A DNA stretch of 64,000 nucleotides from Asterias rubens (GCF_902459465.1 NC_047070.1:1364001-1428000); one strand, 5' to 3'. Counted from the first letter of the stretch, positions 11,697 through 23,278 are shown. Made by a program: numbers and translations. Notes: generated from the sequence alone by a model not told the origin.

Positions 11697-12035
11697 TTCA
11701 TGGTGTGTCGTGGCGTAGCGGTTAAGAACACCGGGTTCAAGCTCTGATGTTTGATCAGCAGTGTGGGTTCGAGTCCCGACATGACACTTTGTGTCCTTAG
11801 GCAAGACACTGAACCATGATTGCTTTGTAAAGTTGGGGAGGTAGTGCTTTTTGCTGTACCAGCCAGGCTTCTCGTGGATGATTCCCAAGCCTACTTCCGT
11901 ATGGACTGTAAAGGGGGTAACCCCGTTTCAGCCCCAGGAGTAGGTGGCACTGGCCCCTGGCAAAAATAAAAAATTGTAGCCCACACCTTGAAGTGGCCTT
12001 CAGGCCTTGTGTGTATGGCGACTTGCATAAATAAA
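11697..12035 (+). mobile_element. tRNA-derived SINE (family S2)
   Basis: An A box TGGCGTAGCGG (11711-11721) and a B box GGTTCGAGTCC (11766-11776) both fit pol III promoter consensus. They are followed by a conserved body (GACACTTTGTGTCCTTAGGC, then GCAAGACACTGAACC) and an ATAAATAAA tail. The spacing and long tail indicate a SINE and not a tRNA gene. A relative lies at 27835. Confidence 0.85.
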
Positions 12036-12364
12036 CATGTTGAAATTACACATCATATTCACTCAGGTTTCGATTGAAAATCGTTGGAATTTGTATGTAC
12101 GTGTTAATACTTTATTTAATTTGCATCTGCATAATAATTTTCCTCTGTTTTCCAAATTAAAGTGTATTTCTGTTGAACAAAAATTCACCGAGTTAATCAA
12201 GAATCTTTGTGCAGCGGCCATCTTGGCGATTTCCCTATTTGAATCGCTAAGACGAAACCGAAGCTGGATGGTAAGTCTGGTCCCATTTGGTTGAATGACA
12301 ATCGGTGATTGTTATATATGTTGACTCACACAGGGAGCCTGACATTATGGCAGCCTAACACCTA

Positions 12365-12648
12365 CAGACAGGCGCAGCAGAGACACGCCAAACTAAATAG
12401 ATTAGAAACTCTTAAGTTGACCCAAATAAATTTTGGTTTCTGAACATAACATAACATTTATATTGGCTCGGCTCGTGACAAGATCGATGTCTGAAACCAA
12501 AGCCCTTAATTCACAAGTACATCGATCTTTCGGTTTCTAGTGCTTCCAGTCGCTCCTTACTGTTTCAGAGGTCGACTGTTTCAGAGGTCGAGCTTTTCAT
12601 GTACTTATTCAGAGTTTGGTTTGGCACGACTCTGGAGCGCCCGTCTGA
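12365..12648. mobile_element. TIR element family 8, copy 1
   Basis: The left end is CAGACAGGCGC and the right end GGAGCGCCCGTCTG, with internal GTTTGGCACGACTCTGGAGC. A second copy at 16002-16290 shares the interior (CTCCTTACTGTTT, CTTTTCATGTACTTA). The interior also has a short tandem duplication of GACTGTTTCAGAGGTCG. Confidence 0.7.
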
Positions 12649-13280
12649 AAGTGCCTGTCCGAAACATCTCTTTGCTCTCTATGCTTTCAGTGTATTATGT
12701 TGTAAATAAAGTTGACAAATAAATGTGGTTATTTGGAGGAAGGTTTAAAGCTAATGAAGACTTCTGTTTCAAAGAATGATTGTCCACACTGGCCCACAGT
12801 TAGAAGTTCTGTACAAAACTTTATTATCAATTGTTAGTATTATTAATTAGCAGACTTAAAAAACTTATGTAAACCACAAACATTTGGAGGTTTGATTTTA
12901 TTCCAATACAAAAACCATCTTTGCTTAGAAAGAATTGTAAGGAACTTTACTATTTACATAATACAAACCAAGGCCAAAATGTTAAACTGTACAGGATGTA
13001 GTAATATCAGAGTTAAAACTAATTCCCCATTGCAACAATTACTCAAGCCAGGATAAATCGCATCATTTAGACCTCAGAAAACCCTCAAAATGGGGGAATT
13101 TACAAACTGCCACATTTTTCATTTGAGACATTTAAATCTATTCACAAAATAACAATGACTTGAGATAATTAGTTCTGCTGCATGTTTCAAAATGCAAATA
13201 CTGGTTTCCTTTGGACTGCAAAGCCAATCATATGAACTAAATAAAAGGCGTTACAAACGTGCAAAACAGCACTGTCAGAT

Positions 13281-13823
13281 CTGAGCCCAATTTCACGGCT
13301 CTGCCAACCGTAAGCAAAGAATCAAAGCTTACAGAAGCAGGGATTTTTGTGCTTATGTCAAGCGTATTTCACAGGTAAGAAGGGAAGTTTTTTGCTTGTG
13401 CACATATCCCCATGCGTACTCCACCTTACTAGCCATTCTTAGCTTACACCTAGCGCATAAATTTGGGACGCGGTCAGGGCTTGAATTTAACACCACAGGC
13501 CCGAGGCCACCAGTGATTTTAGTGTCGGGCTAGAAACTCACAACTGGACAAATAAATAACAAGATTTTGAGGCTGATGAATATCTTCAGTTATGTAGAGT
13601 ACCAAAGTCTACTTGAAACCCATCGGACGAATGCAATCAATCTATTTTGCTCAAAACAAAAACAAACAGTTTATGTTAAAACTGTCTTGTCATTTTGAAT
13701 ATGGTCTTGTGAAACAAATTACAGTCCAGTAAAAATTCTGGGCCAAAAGCTCTGCAGTCTTGTGAATTTTCCCTCCAAATTCAAGCCCTGATGACAAGCA
13801 GAGGCATGAAATTGGGCCCTGAT
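13281..13823. mobile_element. TIR element family 7 (GGGCCCAATTTCATG), copy 1
   Basis: The left end is GAGCCCAATTTCACGGCTCT and the right end GAGGCATGAAATTGGGCCCT. Other members lie at 25258-25502, 27567-27737, 28370-28664, 39235-39406, 40358-40612, 54838-55018 and 62718-63048. This copy is long and probably holds a second insertion. Confidence 0.55.
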
Positions 13824-13874
13824 GGTAGAGTTACTCTACACTGTAGGAATGTGTCTGAACCTAGGAATATTACA

Positions 13875-13891
13875 CCCCCCCCCCCCCCCCC
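13875..13891 (-). repeat. Poly-C run, a 17-base G tract in the BUB3 mRNA
   Basis: Seventeen consecutive C on the plus strand, 27 bases beyond the BUB3 stop codon. Transcribed from the minus strand it becomes a G17 tract at the start of the 3' untranslated region. Confidence 0.9.
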
Positions 13892-13918
13892 ACACCTACA
13901 CCCCTGATGAGATGATGT

Positions 13919-16900
13919 CTATTTTGGTTTTGTTTCTTGGTCTGTAACTCTTCGGATGTAGATAGCGTCTTCAGGATGATCTTGTTCTCCTTCTTCAAAC
14001 ATGAAGGATGAAGCAATAGCCAAGACGGATCCATCCTTACTGTAAATAGAAAGACAAGAACCAAGTTATTTTGGTATAATACACAACACATTATGGGTAA
14101 CATTACATGGCAATACTAAAATGACATGTTGCAAAATTTAACAACTCTACAAAAGACATGCAAAATCTGGACCAGCCAGATGTTATTCAGCTATTAAAAG
14201 CAAAACAGACTACATGTATTTGTTGAGGCATTCAATGTGGTAATACTAATACTGTTACACTTGTAGACTATCCATGCTACATGGCAAGAGATCATCTGTC
14301 ACTTTAACTTCCAACACCCCCCCAAAATATATATTACACCAAAATCACCAACCATCGGCTGTGACTACAATTGTACTACTTTAGCTTCTAGTGGATCGTT
14401 TTTAACTTCACTACCACTTAGTGAGTTCTTAATTGGTCTCAACCCTTCGACTAGCTTGTTCTAGTCATCGTCAGGAGACTGAGGAAGGATCCTTCAAGTA
14501 AGTTACTCATGGGAGTCTGGATGAAGACTCACCTGAATGCCAGCGAGGATATACTTGTCGGATAACGGTGAAATTGACACAAACGTTTCTTATTGAATCC
14601 ATCCCAGATGTTGACGAATCCATCAGATCCTCCAGTAGCGAAGGTGTTATGACGATTGTGGAACGCTATAGCATTAACAGGGTAGATCTGTTCTACACCC
14701 TCTACCTAAATCAGAAACAAGCGTAGGATTATTAGTAACGGCAAATTTCAAAAGGAGCTTTCATTTAGTTCATTCAAGATACATTTTGTACATAAATTAA
14801 TCATCAAATAAACAATAAAAACTACTGCACAAAAAATAAATAATATTTTATAACATTAGAAAACCCCTGGAAGGAAGAAGCTCTTCGCTATGCTGCTCGT
14901 ACACCAATGTCACACGTGCGTTTTGACACACTATTTACTACTGATCTGCCACCTTTTGCGTCAGTGAGGGCGCTGTTTAAAAATGTGACATCATATGTGA
15001 GGAGTGTATTTATTTTTGTTAGATTTATTGATTTGACAATCAGTTGAATTGAACTGGTACAATACATAAAGTTTCTTTAAAAGTAGCTTAAAGGAACATT
15101 ACAGAATTGGTTTTGCTAGCAAAACAGTTGCTGGCAGTGTAAGCACTTTATTTAATCCACCATATAAACTGACAAACCTGTAGAAGTTTGAGATCGATCA
15201 GCCATCTCGGTCACGAGAGAATAGTGAAAAACCGATTTCAAGTTTTACGATGCATCGATGCCAAAATAAAAATGAATAAAACGCTCACTGAGCGATAAAC
15301 TCCAAACGTGAAATGGGATTATTTATTTCTCATTAAATATGACATTTCAGATAGAAATATTTCAAGGGATGTTTTCATCTATCATCATCATTAGACCGTG
15401 TAAGTTTTATGTAAATCTGTGATTCTTCACGATTTTGTTTATTGCCAATTCTGTATTACGTTCCTTTAAAGGATAAGCACACGATTTGTAACAAGCAAGA
15501 GCCTCACCTTAAGGCGGTGACATTTGAAGGCATATTTTTTCTTCTGAATCTCTGGGCTGGGATCAAGGTACTCCACTGCTACTCTCCCCTCGATGCTACT
15601 CAGGACGTACCCCTGCTTGTTAGGGAATGTACGGATACAACGAGTCTGGTACTTCAGGCTGGAATCTCGACGCTGCTGGACGTACCCCATGTTGCGCAGG
15701 TCCCAGACCAAAACTTTGCGTCCTGCTGTGCCGACAATTAGTCTGTCCCCACAAACTGCCATTGTGTAGACCTGCAAGTGAAGGTTTAATTACAACCTTT
15801 AATTTTATTACTTAAATTTGTATGCAATTTTTATGCAATTTCATTTTACTTATACATTTTATTTACAATGTGGTTTTCCAAAAAGTATGCAACAAGGTAA
15901 TGAAACATTGTATTTCTTTTAAGAAATACAATCTTTGATTAGCTTATTGAGCAATAAGAAACGCTCAAAGGCCCAATTAGTTAAAAGTCTTACACCTGAT
16001 TCAGACAGGCACGCCAGAGTCACGGCAACCAAATAGATAAGAAGCTACTCTACGTCGACCCAAATCAATTTTGGTTTTAGACATGCAACTTAACATAACA
16101 TTTACATTGGCTCAACTAATGATAAGATTAACGTCTGAAACCAAGGTGCTCCAGAGTCATTCCAAGCGACTGCTAACAATCAATCTTTCGACTTCTAGCG
16201 TGTCCAGTTGCTCCTTACTGTTTTAGATATCAAACTTTTCATGTACTTAATTCAGAATTTGGTTTGGCGCGGCTCTGGAGCACCTGTTTTAAAGGGATGT
16301 TACTGAGTAGATATGTACCTTATCTGGTTGTGAGAAGGATCCTGCATTACATGGTGTTCTTGGGTCCCATAGCTTTACTGTCTGGTCCCAACTACCTGTT
16401 ACAATAACATTCACCTCAGGGCAGTATTCTACACACTTTACTGGTAACTCATGTGTACCAACTACACTCTCTGTAACAAAAACAACAATAACAAAAAATA
16501 GTTTTAAGGCCTGACGTTTCGACCCTAACAGAGTTTTTATCGAAGGCTAAAAATAACAAACAAGTTTTACAAAGTCAATCAACATTTTCTTTTACAGTTA
16601 TACAACTTACCAAGAGAGCTTATTTCATTTCAACTGTTTCTATCTCATAATTTGAATTGGTAAATAACATTTAAAAAATTAGTGGCAGGCCTAAACATCA
16701 AAAGAACAAAACAATTCCTCCAAAAACAAATCATTTTAAATGACAAAGTATTTTTTTTATAAATTACTGACATAAGACAAACATATGTTGTTGTTTTTTT
16801 GAAAGTGCAAATTATTTTATAGATTACTGCCGTAAAAAAAAATATTTTTCTTTTAGGTTCGAGAGTGTTTGGAAAAAAGCAAAACGTTTCCTCTAAAAAC

Positions 16901-19766
16901 ATCTAATTTTACAAAGTGACAAATTATTTTTATATATTACTGCCAAAAGAAAAATATTTTTCTTCTAGTTTGAGAGAAAAAGCAAAACTTTTCCTACAAA
17001 AAAAAAAATAATTTTACAAAGTGACAAAGTATTTTTTATAAATTACACCAACAAGATAAATATTTGTCTTTTAGGTTTGAAAGGAGATATATTTGGAAAA
17101 GCTTACCAGTACTTGTGTTGATGTCAAATGTTTTTAACGTATGATCTAATCCTGCACTGTAGGTATGGGTTTGATCCTGTGTGGGAGAGAGTAATGTCAA
17201 CACAGAAAATGAGCTGTCTATTCATCAACAAATCAAAGGAAATGTAAATTGGAAGTTAAGAAATAAATCGTTGTTTATTATTATTATTATGGTTTATTTA
17301 TTAACTGCACTGGCGGCCAAGCAGGCCGAAAAAGTACATTTACAAGTAAAAATAGTTTGTTTAAAAAAATATGTATAAATATATATATATAAATAATGAA
17401 TAGGGTAGATGGCCTTAGCTTTCGATCCAATCCGGACCTTCTTCAGAGGCATAAAACAAGTACAAACAAATACATATCCATTTATAGAAAAAGAGAGGGG
17501 GAAAGGGATTAAGGAAAGGATCCAGAAAGAAGCGGGAAAATAACAGCCAATCAAAGTTCCTATTTCAGAAACAATATTGGTGGCTATGAACCAATAGGAG
17601 TGAAGTGGCGAGGACAAAGGATGTTTAGAATGAAAGGAAGGGTTACTGGACCATAAAAGTGGTAAATGTATTGTTCGACAACAATGCAGGGAGACATGAA
17701 AGGGTAGGATTAGAGAGCAAGTTGCATCATGATGCAACTAACAATGGTCAATTAATAAGAATAGCAAGATCAAAGGTATGATGATTTTAAAAATAGGTAT
17801 GAGGGACCTGTGGAAAAAAAGGGGGGGGGGGTTACTTACATCAGATAGTTACAGTGATGAATTTATAAAAACAACTTTAAACTAGGTTAATTTATACTTT
17901 ATGTACAGAATATATACAACATACAAGTTCTTAGGCAGAAGTGAAGTGGAGGGTAATGAGAAGTTATTTAACACCAGTGTTTATGTTAAGTCCAAAGGGT
18001 TTGACTGTCTTGAGTTGGTGAATCCAGTGTGATTCTCTATTCTTGCGGTGTGTGTCATCACCATTGCAAGCTTCAATCACCAGAAGTTCAACATCAATGA
18101 CACTATGATTGGGGCTGTTGAAGTGGATAGAGACTGGGTACGGTTTCTTAGCCTTTATGGAAGAGACATGATATATATATATATATATAAATATGTAATT
18201 ATTTTAAAATTAATTGCAAGAACAACGCAAAAGCACATTAAAAAGCTTGAATCAACACTGGTGGTCAGGCAGTCCAAAAAGAACGTATTACAAGTAAAAC
18301 GTATTACAAGATTAAAACTAAATGAATAATAAGCTTGGACATTCATAAAACTGTTGAGGGACCCAAAGATTGTTCCCTGAGCAAGTTCCCTGAGCAAGCA
18401 AAATTATAGTCAATAAAACAAAACATGTCACTGTGTGACCTGCTTGGATCAAATTAAACTTAAAGGGATACGTTGCCTTGCATCGGGCAAGTTGGTCTAT
18501 GAAAATAGTTGAAAAACACATGGTTAGAAAGATGTTTTAAAAGTAAAATACAGTGATCAACACAAGTAAGCCTAACAATTGATTGGTCCACCATTTAGTG
18601 GAGTCAAATATTTGACTCTACAAAATGGCGTGAGGTTAGTTTAAAATATTAAACATTTTCAGAAAAAACAAAAACTTTTGGATCATTATCAAAGAATGAC
18701 CCTACTATTTAGGCATACATATAATAAATAAATCTCATAAAAAATGATGAAATTCATACAAAATGATATTATTATGAAACACAGCCAAGAAATTAATTGT
18801 ACATGATTTACAATTAAAAAACAAAAGAAGTGAATGAAAGTTTACAGCAACGTTAAGTACATAACAAAAAATACATTAAAATATTGCACAGAGTAAACAA
18901 GTAAAAGAGTAAAAGCGGGAAATGGTACAAATAATTTGAGGGTTATTCAATGGGAATCTGTAAGGAAAAGAAACAATGAAAAAGTTTTCATCTGCAAGTA
19001 TATGGGACACTCTTGAAGGAGCACGATTATTTTGAGTAATTATCAACAGTCGGGTCCACTGCCTTAAAGGCAGTGGACACTATTGGTAATTACTCAAAAT
19101 ATTTATTAGCATCGAACCTTACATGGTAACAAGTAATGGGGAGAGGTTGATAGTATAAAACCATTGTGAGAAATGGCTCCCTCTGAAGTAATGTAGTTTT
19201 CGAGAAAGAAGTAGTTTTCCACGAATTTGATTTCGAGACCTCAAGTTCAGAATTTAAGGTCTCGAAGTCAAGCATCTGAAAGCACACAACTTCGTGTGGC
19301 AACGCAAGGGTGTTTTTTCTTTCATTATTATCTCGCAACTTCGATGACCAATTGAGTTCAAATTTTCACAGGTTTGTTATTTTATGCATATGTTGAGATA
19401 CACCAAGAGAGAAGACTTGTCTTTGACAATTACCAATAGTGTCCAGTGTCTTTAAAGATCTACATGTATCTAAGCTCTTTGTAAAGTTACACAATTTACA
19501 AATGATAGAACAAACAAAACTTTTAATAAAATGTTTTTGGTAAAAATGATCAGAAAACTTTGACCTACATAAAAGCAGCAGTCCAGAACAGCGTGGGTAT
19601 GATTGTATTTAGTTCTCATCACATTGGCCTCAATGTCGTACAATCTAACGCTCTCATCCCAGGACGATACCAGAAGAAACTGAGATGTGTTCGGACCAAA
19701 CTTGACTGATGATATGCCATCATTGGCACATTGGTTCAATTTGAACTCGTTCGATACTTCAGGCAT
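13919..19766 (-). CDS. BUB3: BUB3, spindle assembly checkpoint WD40 protein
   Basis: Six coding exons on the minus strand: 19766-19569, 17176-17107, 16470-16319, 15771-15508, 14705-14533 and 14039-13919. All phases join, giving 325 residues (human 328). BUB3 is a seven-bladed WD40 propeller that binds phosphorylated MELT motifs of KNL1 and carries BUB1/BUBR1 to kinetochores. Diagnostic stretches are [76 protein letters not shown] and [13 protein letters not shown], ending KPK. The exon with the start Met is preceded by CTTTAG, 13 bases before the ATG. An upstream untranslated exon is therefore likely; one candidate donor is at 21341-21346. Introns carry a tandem repeat (16690-17095), two MITEs and Penelope-like debris. 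The gene converges on YKT6. Confidence 0.97.
14436..14479 (-). ncRNA. Hammerhead-like motif, family a copy 1
   Basis: On the minus strand, in order: stem I GTCTC, core CTGACGA, one extra T, stem II GACTAG, loop AACAAG, CTAGTC, then GAAGGGTT and GAGAC closing stem I. The expected GAAACGTT is mutated here. Relatives lie at 27320-27362 (GAAACGTG; core mutated to CTGACAA) and 42747-42822 (stem II interrupted by an insertion). It resembles a type I hammerhead core; activity is unproven. Confidence 0.4.
15088..15468. mobile_element. MITE family 3
   Basis: The left end is TTAAAGGAACATTACAGAAT and the right end the complement (CTGTATTACGTTCCTTTAA), separated by about 340 bp. It is a single copy here, in BUB3 intron 4, ending 40 bases short of the exon 4 donor. 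Confidence 0.75.
16002..16290. mobile_element. TIR element family 8, copy 2
   Basis: It shares the interior of copy 1 (CAAATCAATTTTGGTTT, GATAAGATTAACGTCTGAAA, CTCCTTACTGTTTTAG). The right end, GGCTCTGGAGCACC, lies 29 bases from the BUB3 exon 3 donor edge. Confidence 0.65.
16509..16547 (-). ncRNA. Hammerhead-like motif, family e copy 1
   Basis: On the minus strand: GCCT, TCGATAA, AAACTC, loop, GGGTC, GAAACGTC, AGGC. Stem I (GCCT/AGGC) and the GAAACGTC block are kept; the core departs from CTGANGA. Relatives lie at 34180-34218 (plus), 43679-43716 (plus), 48915-48953 (minus) and 56899-56936 (minus). Confidence 0.3.
16690..17095 (-). repeat. Diverged tandem repeat of about 110 bp in BUB3 intron 2
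   Basis: Three to four imperfect units share AAAACNTTTCCT, TTTTACAAAGTGACAAA, a TATTTTTTATAAATTAC block and AAATATTTTTCTTTTAGGTT. The array ends about 10 bases from the exon 2 donor edge at 17106. Confidence 0.65.
17412..17450 (-). ncRNA. Hammerhead-like motif, family d, in a Penelope-like remnant
   Basis: On the minus strand: GCCT (stem I), CTGAAGA, extra A, GGTCC-GGATT-GGATC (stem II, one G-T pair), GAA, AGCT (self-complementary, stem III), A, AGGC (stem I). All three stems and the conserved CTGANGA and GAA residues are present. The extra base before stem II is not canonical. It lies about 500 bases downstream of the GIY-YIG fragment on the same strand. Confidence 0.5.
17967..18170 (-). 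pseudogene. Penelope-like element, GIY-YIG endonuclease C-terminal remnant
   Basis: Read on the minus strand, about 60 codons end in a stop near 17967. They include [40 protein letters not shown] and NINTGVK. The pattern HFN-x-PNHS ... RxxRExxWIxxLxTxxPxGLN is typical of the C-terminal part of Penelope-like polyproteins. A related 3' sequence follows to about 17290 (CACTGGCGGCCAAGCAGG), with a second diverged copy near 18255-18300 (CACTGGTGGTCAGGCAG). No reverse transcriptase core is present. Confidence 0.6.
18461..18640. mobile_element. MITE family 2, truncated half copy
   Basis: It begins AAAGGGATACGTTGCCTTGC and runs through GTTGGTCTATGAAAATAG to a GGAGTCAAATATTTGACTC palindrome; the right half is absent. 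Full copies are at 23279 and 52043. Confidence 0.7.
19022..19455. mobile_element. MITE family 1, copy D, abutting the end of another copy
   Basis: A full copy occupies 19064-19455. Immediately left is the right-hand end of a second copy (TTTTGAGTAATTATCAACAG, then GTCCACTGCC), so the two terminal repeats meet head to head near 19063. It lies in BUB3 intron 1, in the opposite orientation to copies A and C. Confidence 0.85.
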
Positions 19767-19952
19767 ACTGGTGGATTATCTAAAGAAAAAAAAACAAAGA
19801 AAAAAACCCACCATTTAAATCGGTAAAGAATTGAGATTGCACAGAGAAACAAACTGTTAATGTCAAAATCAGCCTCACTTTCACTTTTACTCTTGTATTG
19901 GCTGGACTCGATGAGAGTATCATGCCAGGCTTGTGCTGGGAATGGGATTTTA

Positions 19953-20219
19953 TTATAGCAGTTGCTTGAAATTTTTCAAGCTCTGTGCATTCACTAATGA
20001 GTCGTCTGGCTTGTTTTCTCCTCTCCTCGTGCCTTCGGTGCGGATGTAGTTGCCTTTGATGAATCTGGCAGAGCCTCTCTGTATTTTTTCAATGTTTTTG
20101 ATGTTTCCAATTCCTTTCTTATGGGGATCCCATGCCACTGAGGCGTATTTAACATGAAGTCGGACACGGCTGGAGTAGGCAGTCTTCTTTAGCTGTTCTG
20201 GGCAAGCATTATTGGTCAA
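19953..20219 (-). pseudogene. CR1/jockey-like reverse transcriptase C-terminal fragment
   Basis: An 88-codon open stretch contains LKKTAYSSRVRLHVKYASVAW, split here as LKKTAYSSRVRL and HVKYASVAWDPHKK, then NIEKIQRGSARFI. The pattern YASxxWDPH ... IExxQRxxARF is typical of the region after the palm/thumb in jockey- and CR1-type retrotransposons. The catalytic core is absent. Confidence 0.75.
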
Positions 20220-20674
20220 AAGAGTACAGCTGTAGCGCCCCAGTTACTGGGTCTATGCAGCTACCTGAAACTTACTCGTAGTCCTAAATAGTATACAAAT
20301 ATTGACTGTCTGCAGTCAATATTTGTTTTGTAACAGCCCAAACATTTCTAAATACCGTACTATAATAAGTTACAGACCTGAATGCTACAATCCACGGACG
20401 ACGCATATACAAATTGCGAAAACTGTTACTGTGCTGCATGTAGTGTCATGTAATCTGAAATGGTTACAGACTATTAATTAATTTATCATCCTCGTACACG
20501 CAACTGACGTCTGGGTACTGTACGCCATCTTCGGACTAGCGCACAGCAAACCAAACCGATGCACTATCACACGGCCGTCGTCTAGTAAAACTAAGAGATA
20601 TCATGTGACGCGCTCTAAACCAATGAAAAGGCAGAATATTTGTAAGGGGTGTTATAAAACTGTTTAGGTTCATT

Positions 20675-20700
20675 CCGCTATCGTCTGGAGACGATAGCGG
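20675..20700. repeat. Perfect 12-bp hairpin near the BUB3 5' end
   Basis: CCGCTATCGTCT, a 2-base GG loop and AGACGATAGCGG form a perfect inverted repeat; AGGT and ACCT just outside can extend it. It is unlike the AT-rich surroundings. Confidence 0.85.
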
Positions 20701-23278
20701 ACCTCATATCATAGTTCTAGGAGTTTGAAACTAAGGTAATAAACACAATACGTTTAAAATATCAGCTTAATTTCTATTCAATTAAATTTACTGCAAAGTT
20801 AGTATTATGAGTATGAGGAAAAGAAAAAAGCAACAGCTCTACTGTGGGTTTGTCACTGTGATTGTAATTTAAAAGCTACCAACCAAACCAGAATGAAAAT
20901 TTTCATTCCCTAAGACCCTATTTTATTTCTTCCTCCATACATAACCGAAAGAAGAATCTTTGGTTTATCCACATTTAATAAATGTTATAATATTGTTCCT
21001 TGCTCTATATGATAAAACACACGTTCATATATATACCGTATCTAGTGTAGAACGTAGTATTAAACAAGAGTCGGTCGGCGCGGCTTCGACGTAACAAATA
21101 ATTAACATAATCAAAAAGAGAAACAAATCTGTCGGAAATAGACGACCACCGCTTGATCATTGCGTTAGCCTCTTCTTCAGTGGTTCATGAATATCGTGTA
21201 AACAGCAACACAATCAGTCTTTTCCAACCGTTTTATTGTGAATAACCGACAGATAAAAGTAGTATTTATTTAAACATCCTATGGTTACAAAAATAAAGTG
21301 TGTAAATGTTCAATTTATAGTCATAAGAGTAGGAACAATTTAATTACCTGAACCAAAAACGTCGACAGACCACGAAAAGAACGTGTGATGTGAAGTTTTG
21401 AATTTGGATGACAAATTAGGCTGGTCCCACTTCAAAATATTCACATTTCAATATGTACGTTTAGGTTGGGTGCTAGACTCGTAGTATAGTCCAGAATTAT
21501 TCCGATTTTTTTTTTTGCCTTGTCCTGACACTTTATAATAAAGCACCAACCAATAAAACAAATATATCATGGATTTAGTTCTCTGTCCTTACTCTATGGT
21601 TAATTCAATTAACAACATTGATAACTGTCAAAGACCAGTTTCCGCATTTAAATTTCTGAAATAGCAAATCTATTAAACTTGAAAAAGCGCCGAACATGTA
21701 AAAGTAGGTCGAATCTCTAGAATTTAGAGGAAAAAAAGAGAGAAAAACTTGGTTTTCCTGTACAGGTTTTGATTTCATGAGATCAAAGTGATTTGATTTA
21801 TCCATTTCTCAAAAACTATGGCATTTCAGATTACATTTTTCCCAGGCAAATTGTCCATTATGACTATTTTTAACCATAAAATATGCATGTACACATCGAT
21901 AACCATTAATTTTGTTTTGCACCTAAGACTCAATTTACCAGAACCCAAAGCCTAAACAAACATGAACTACAAAATGGACTAGCTTGATCAACCTCTAGGA
22001 GGAGACCGTACCTAATCCCACTCATTAAAATAGAACAAGGAGTCAAAAGTAAAACAAAATGAAACAAACTCAATCATACATTTCCTATCTTATTGGTTTA
22101 TTTGGAATAAAAACACAAACTTTTTAGTTTTTGGTAAATTTTAACTAACTTTAAATATGACACAATTGTTTTAGAGAATACACACACACACACACATACT
22201 TTACAGTTTACTTAAAAAAGTTTTATACATAAATAATTAAAATGACAGGCATAGTACAGTTTTCGTTTTTGAAACCTCAAGAAAAATTTCGAGATAAAAA
22301 GTTAATTAAAGTCGATTAAAGTTTAGTCAAATTGAACAGTTCTCGGTTAAAATCTACAAAATAAACATAAATGTTTTTGTTTGTAGATTTTAAGACAAAA
22401 TTTGATTTCGTTTCCCCCCTCTACATATTTTCAAGAAAATGTATATAATATCTTAGACTAGTCTAGACTAGAGTTAAGACTAGTCTCATCGTTTTGGTTA
22501 TTTTTGGTTATTTTTGAATCTATAAATTGATTCTTTTGCATAAACTCAAAGACGTTAAATAGTTTTAATACACAAAAACACATCGTGAATACAGTTAAGA
22601 TTATTTCATGCAATATAACTCTGTTTTATAGATTAGTATATGTCAACAAAATTTAATATAAATTTAATATCAATCATTTCCATAAAATCTTTTGAGGTGG
22701 TATCAGGCACAATCAGAGAGTGACTCTTTTTTCCGATTGAGTAACTTTCCCTCTTCCAATAATGAAAGAATCCTTCTTTCTATCTTTCTCCTCCAAAGAG
22801 GCCGACAGCATTCCCACCCCATCTTACTGGGTAATGGCAAAAAAAAATGCTTAAAAAATCTCTGTATAGTAATCATGAGCAGAATACCAGTCACCATTTG
22901 AACAAGTGACGTGGAATTTTGGCTGGTAACCTTATTTTGGTATATAGCATATCTTTGTTTTGCTAACATTATTTTTTTGCTCAAGCAGCTCTTAGAAATT
23001 CGGGCCCGGGCCTATAACATAGCAACAAAATTCTTCGCAAGACAAATTGTCAGCATAACCATGGCGATTTGTATTGTGACGGCCAACTTAACTTAGCAAC
23101 TATGATTGATTTGCAGTTAAAAACCAATCTTAGCTCTTTGTGAAATTGGCCCCTGACCACCAAAGGCTTGAAACACATTTCATTGGAAATTGTGTTCGAC
23201 ATCCCTTGTGTTCGATAAAACATCTCTATTACCATGTAAAATTGCAAACAGTCTGAGGAGTTTCTGCTGACCATTCAT

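Larger units (their letters stand above)
9743..13918. other. Convergent intergenic region between YKT6 and BUB3
   Basis: Both genes end into this 4.2-kb stretch, so it must hold both 3' untranslated regions. Candidate polyadenylation signals are two AATAAA at 12700-12725 on the plus strand and a reversed signal (TTTATT) near 12820 for BUB3. The rest is repeats: MITE family 1 at 10451, a foldback element at 11092, a SINE at 11697, a TIR element at 12365 and another at 13281. No coding exon was recognised. Confidence 0.5.

Noticed and set aside
11700-11790. Possible tRNA gene with good A and B boxes
   Set aside because: No closing acceptor stem and no anticodon arm at the right spacing; followed by a SINE body.
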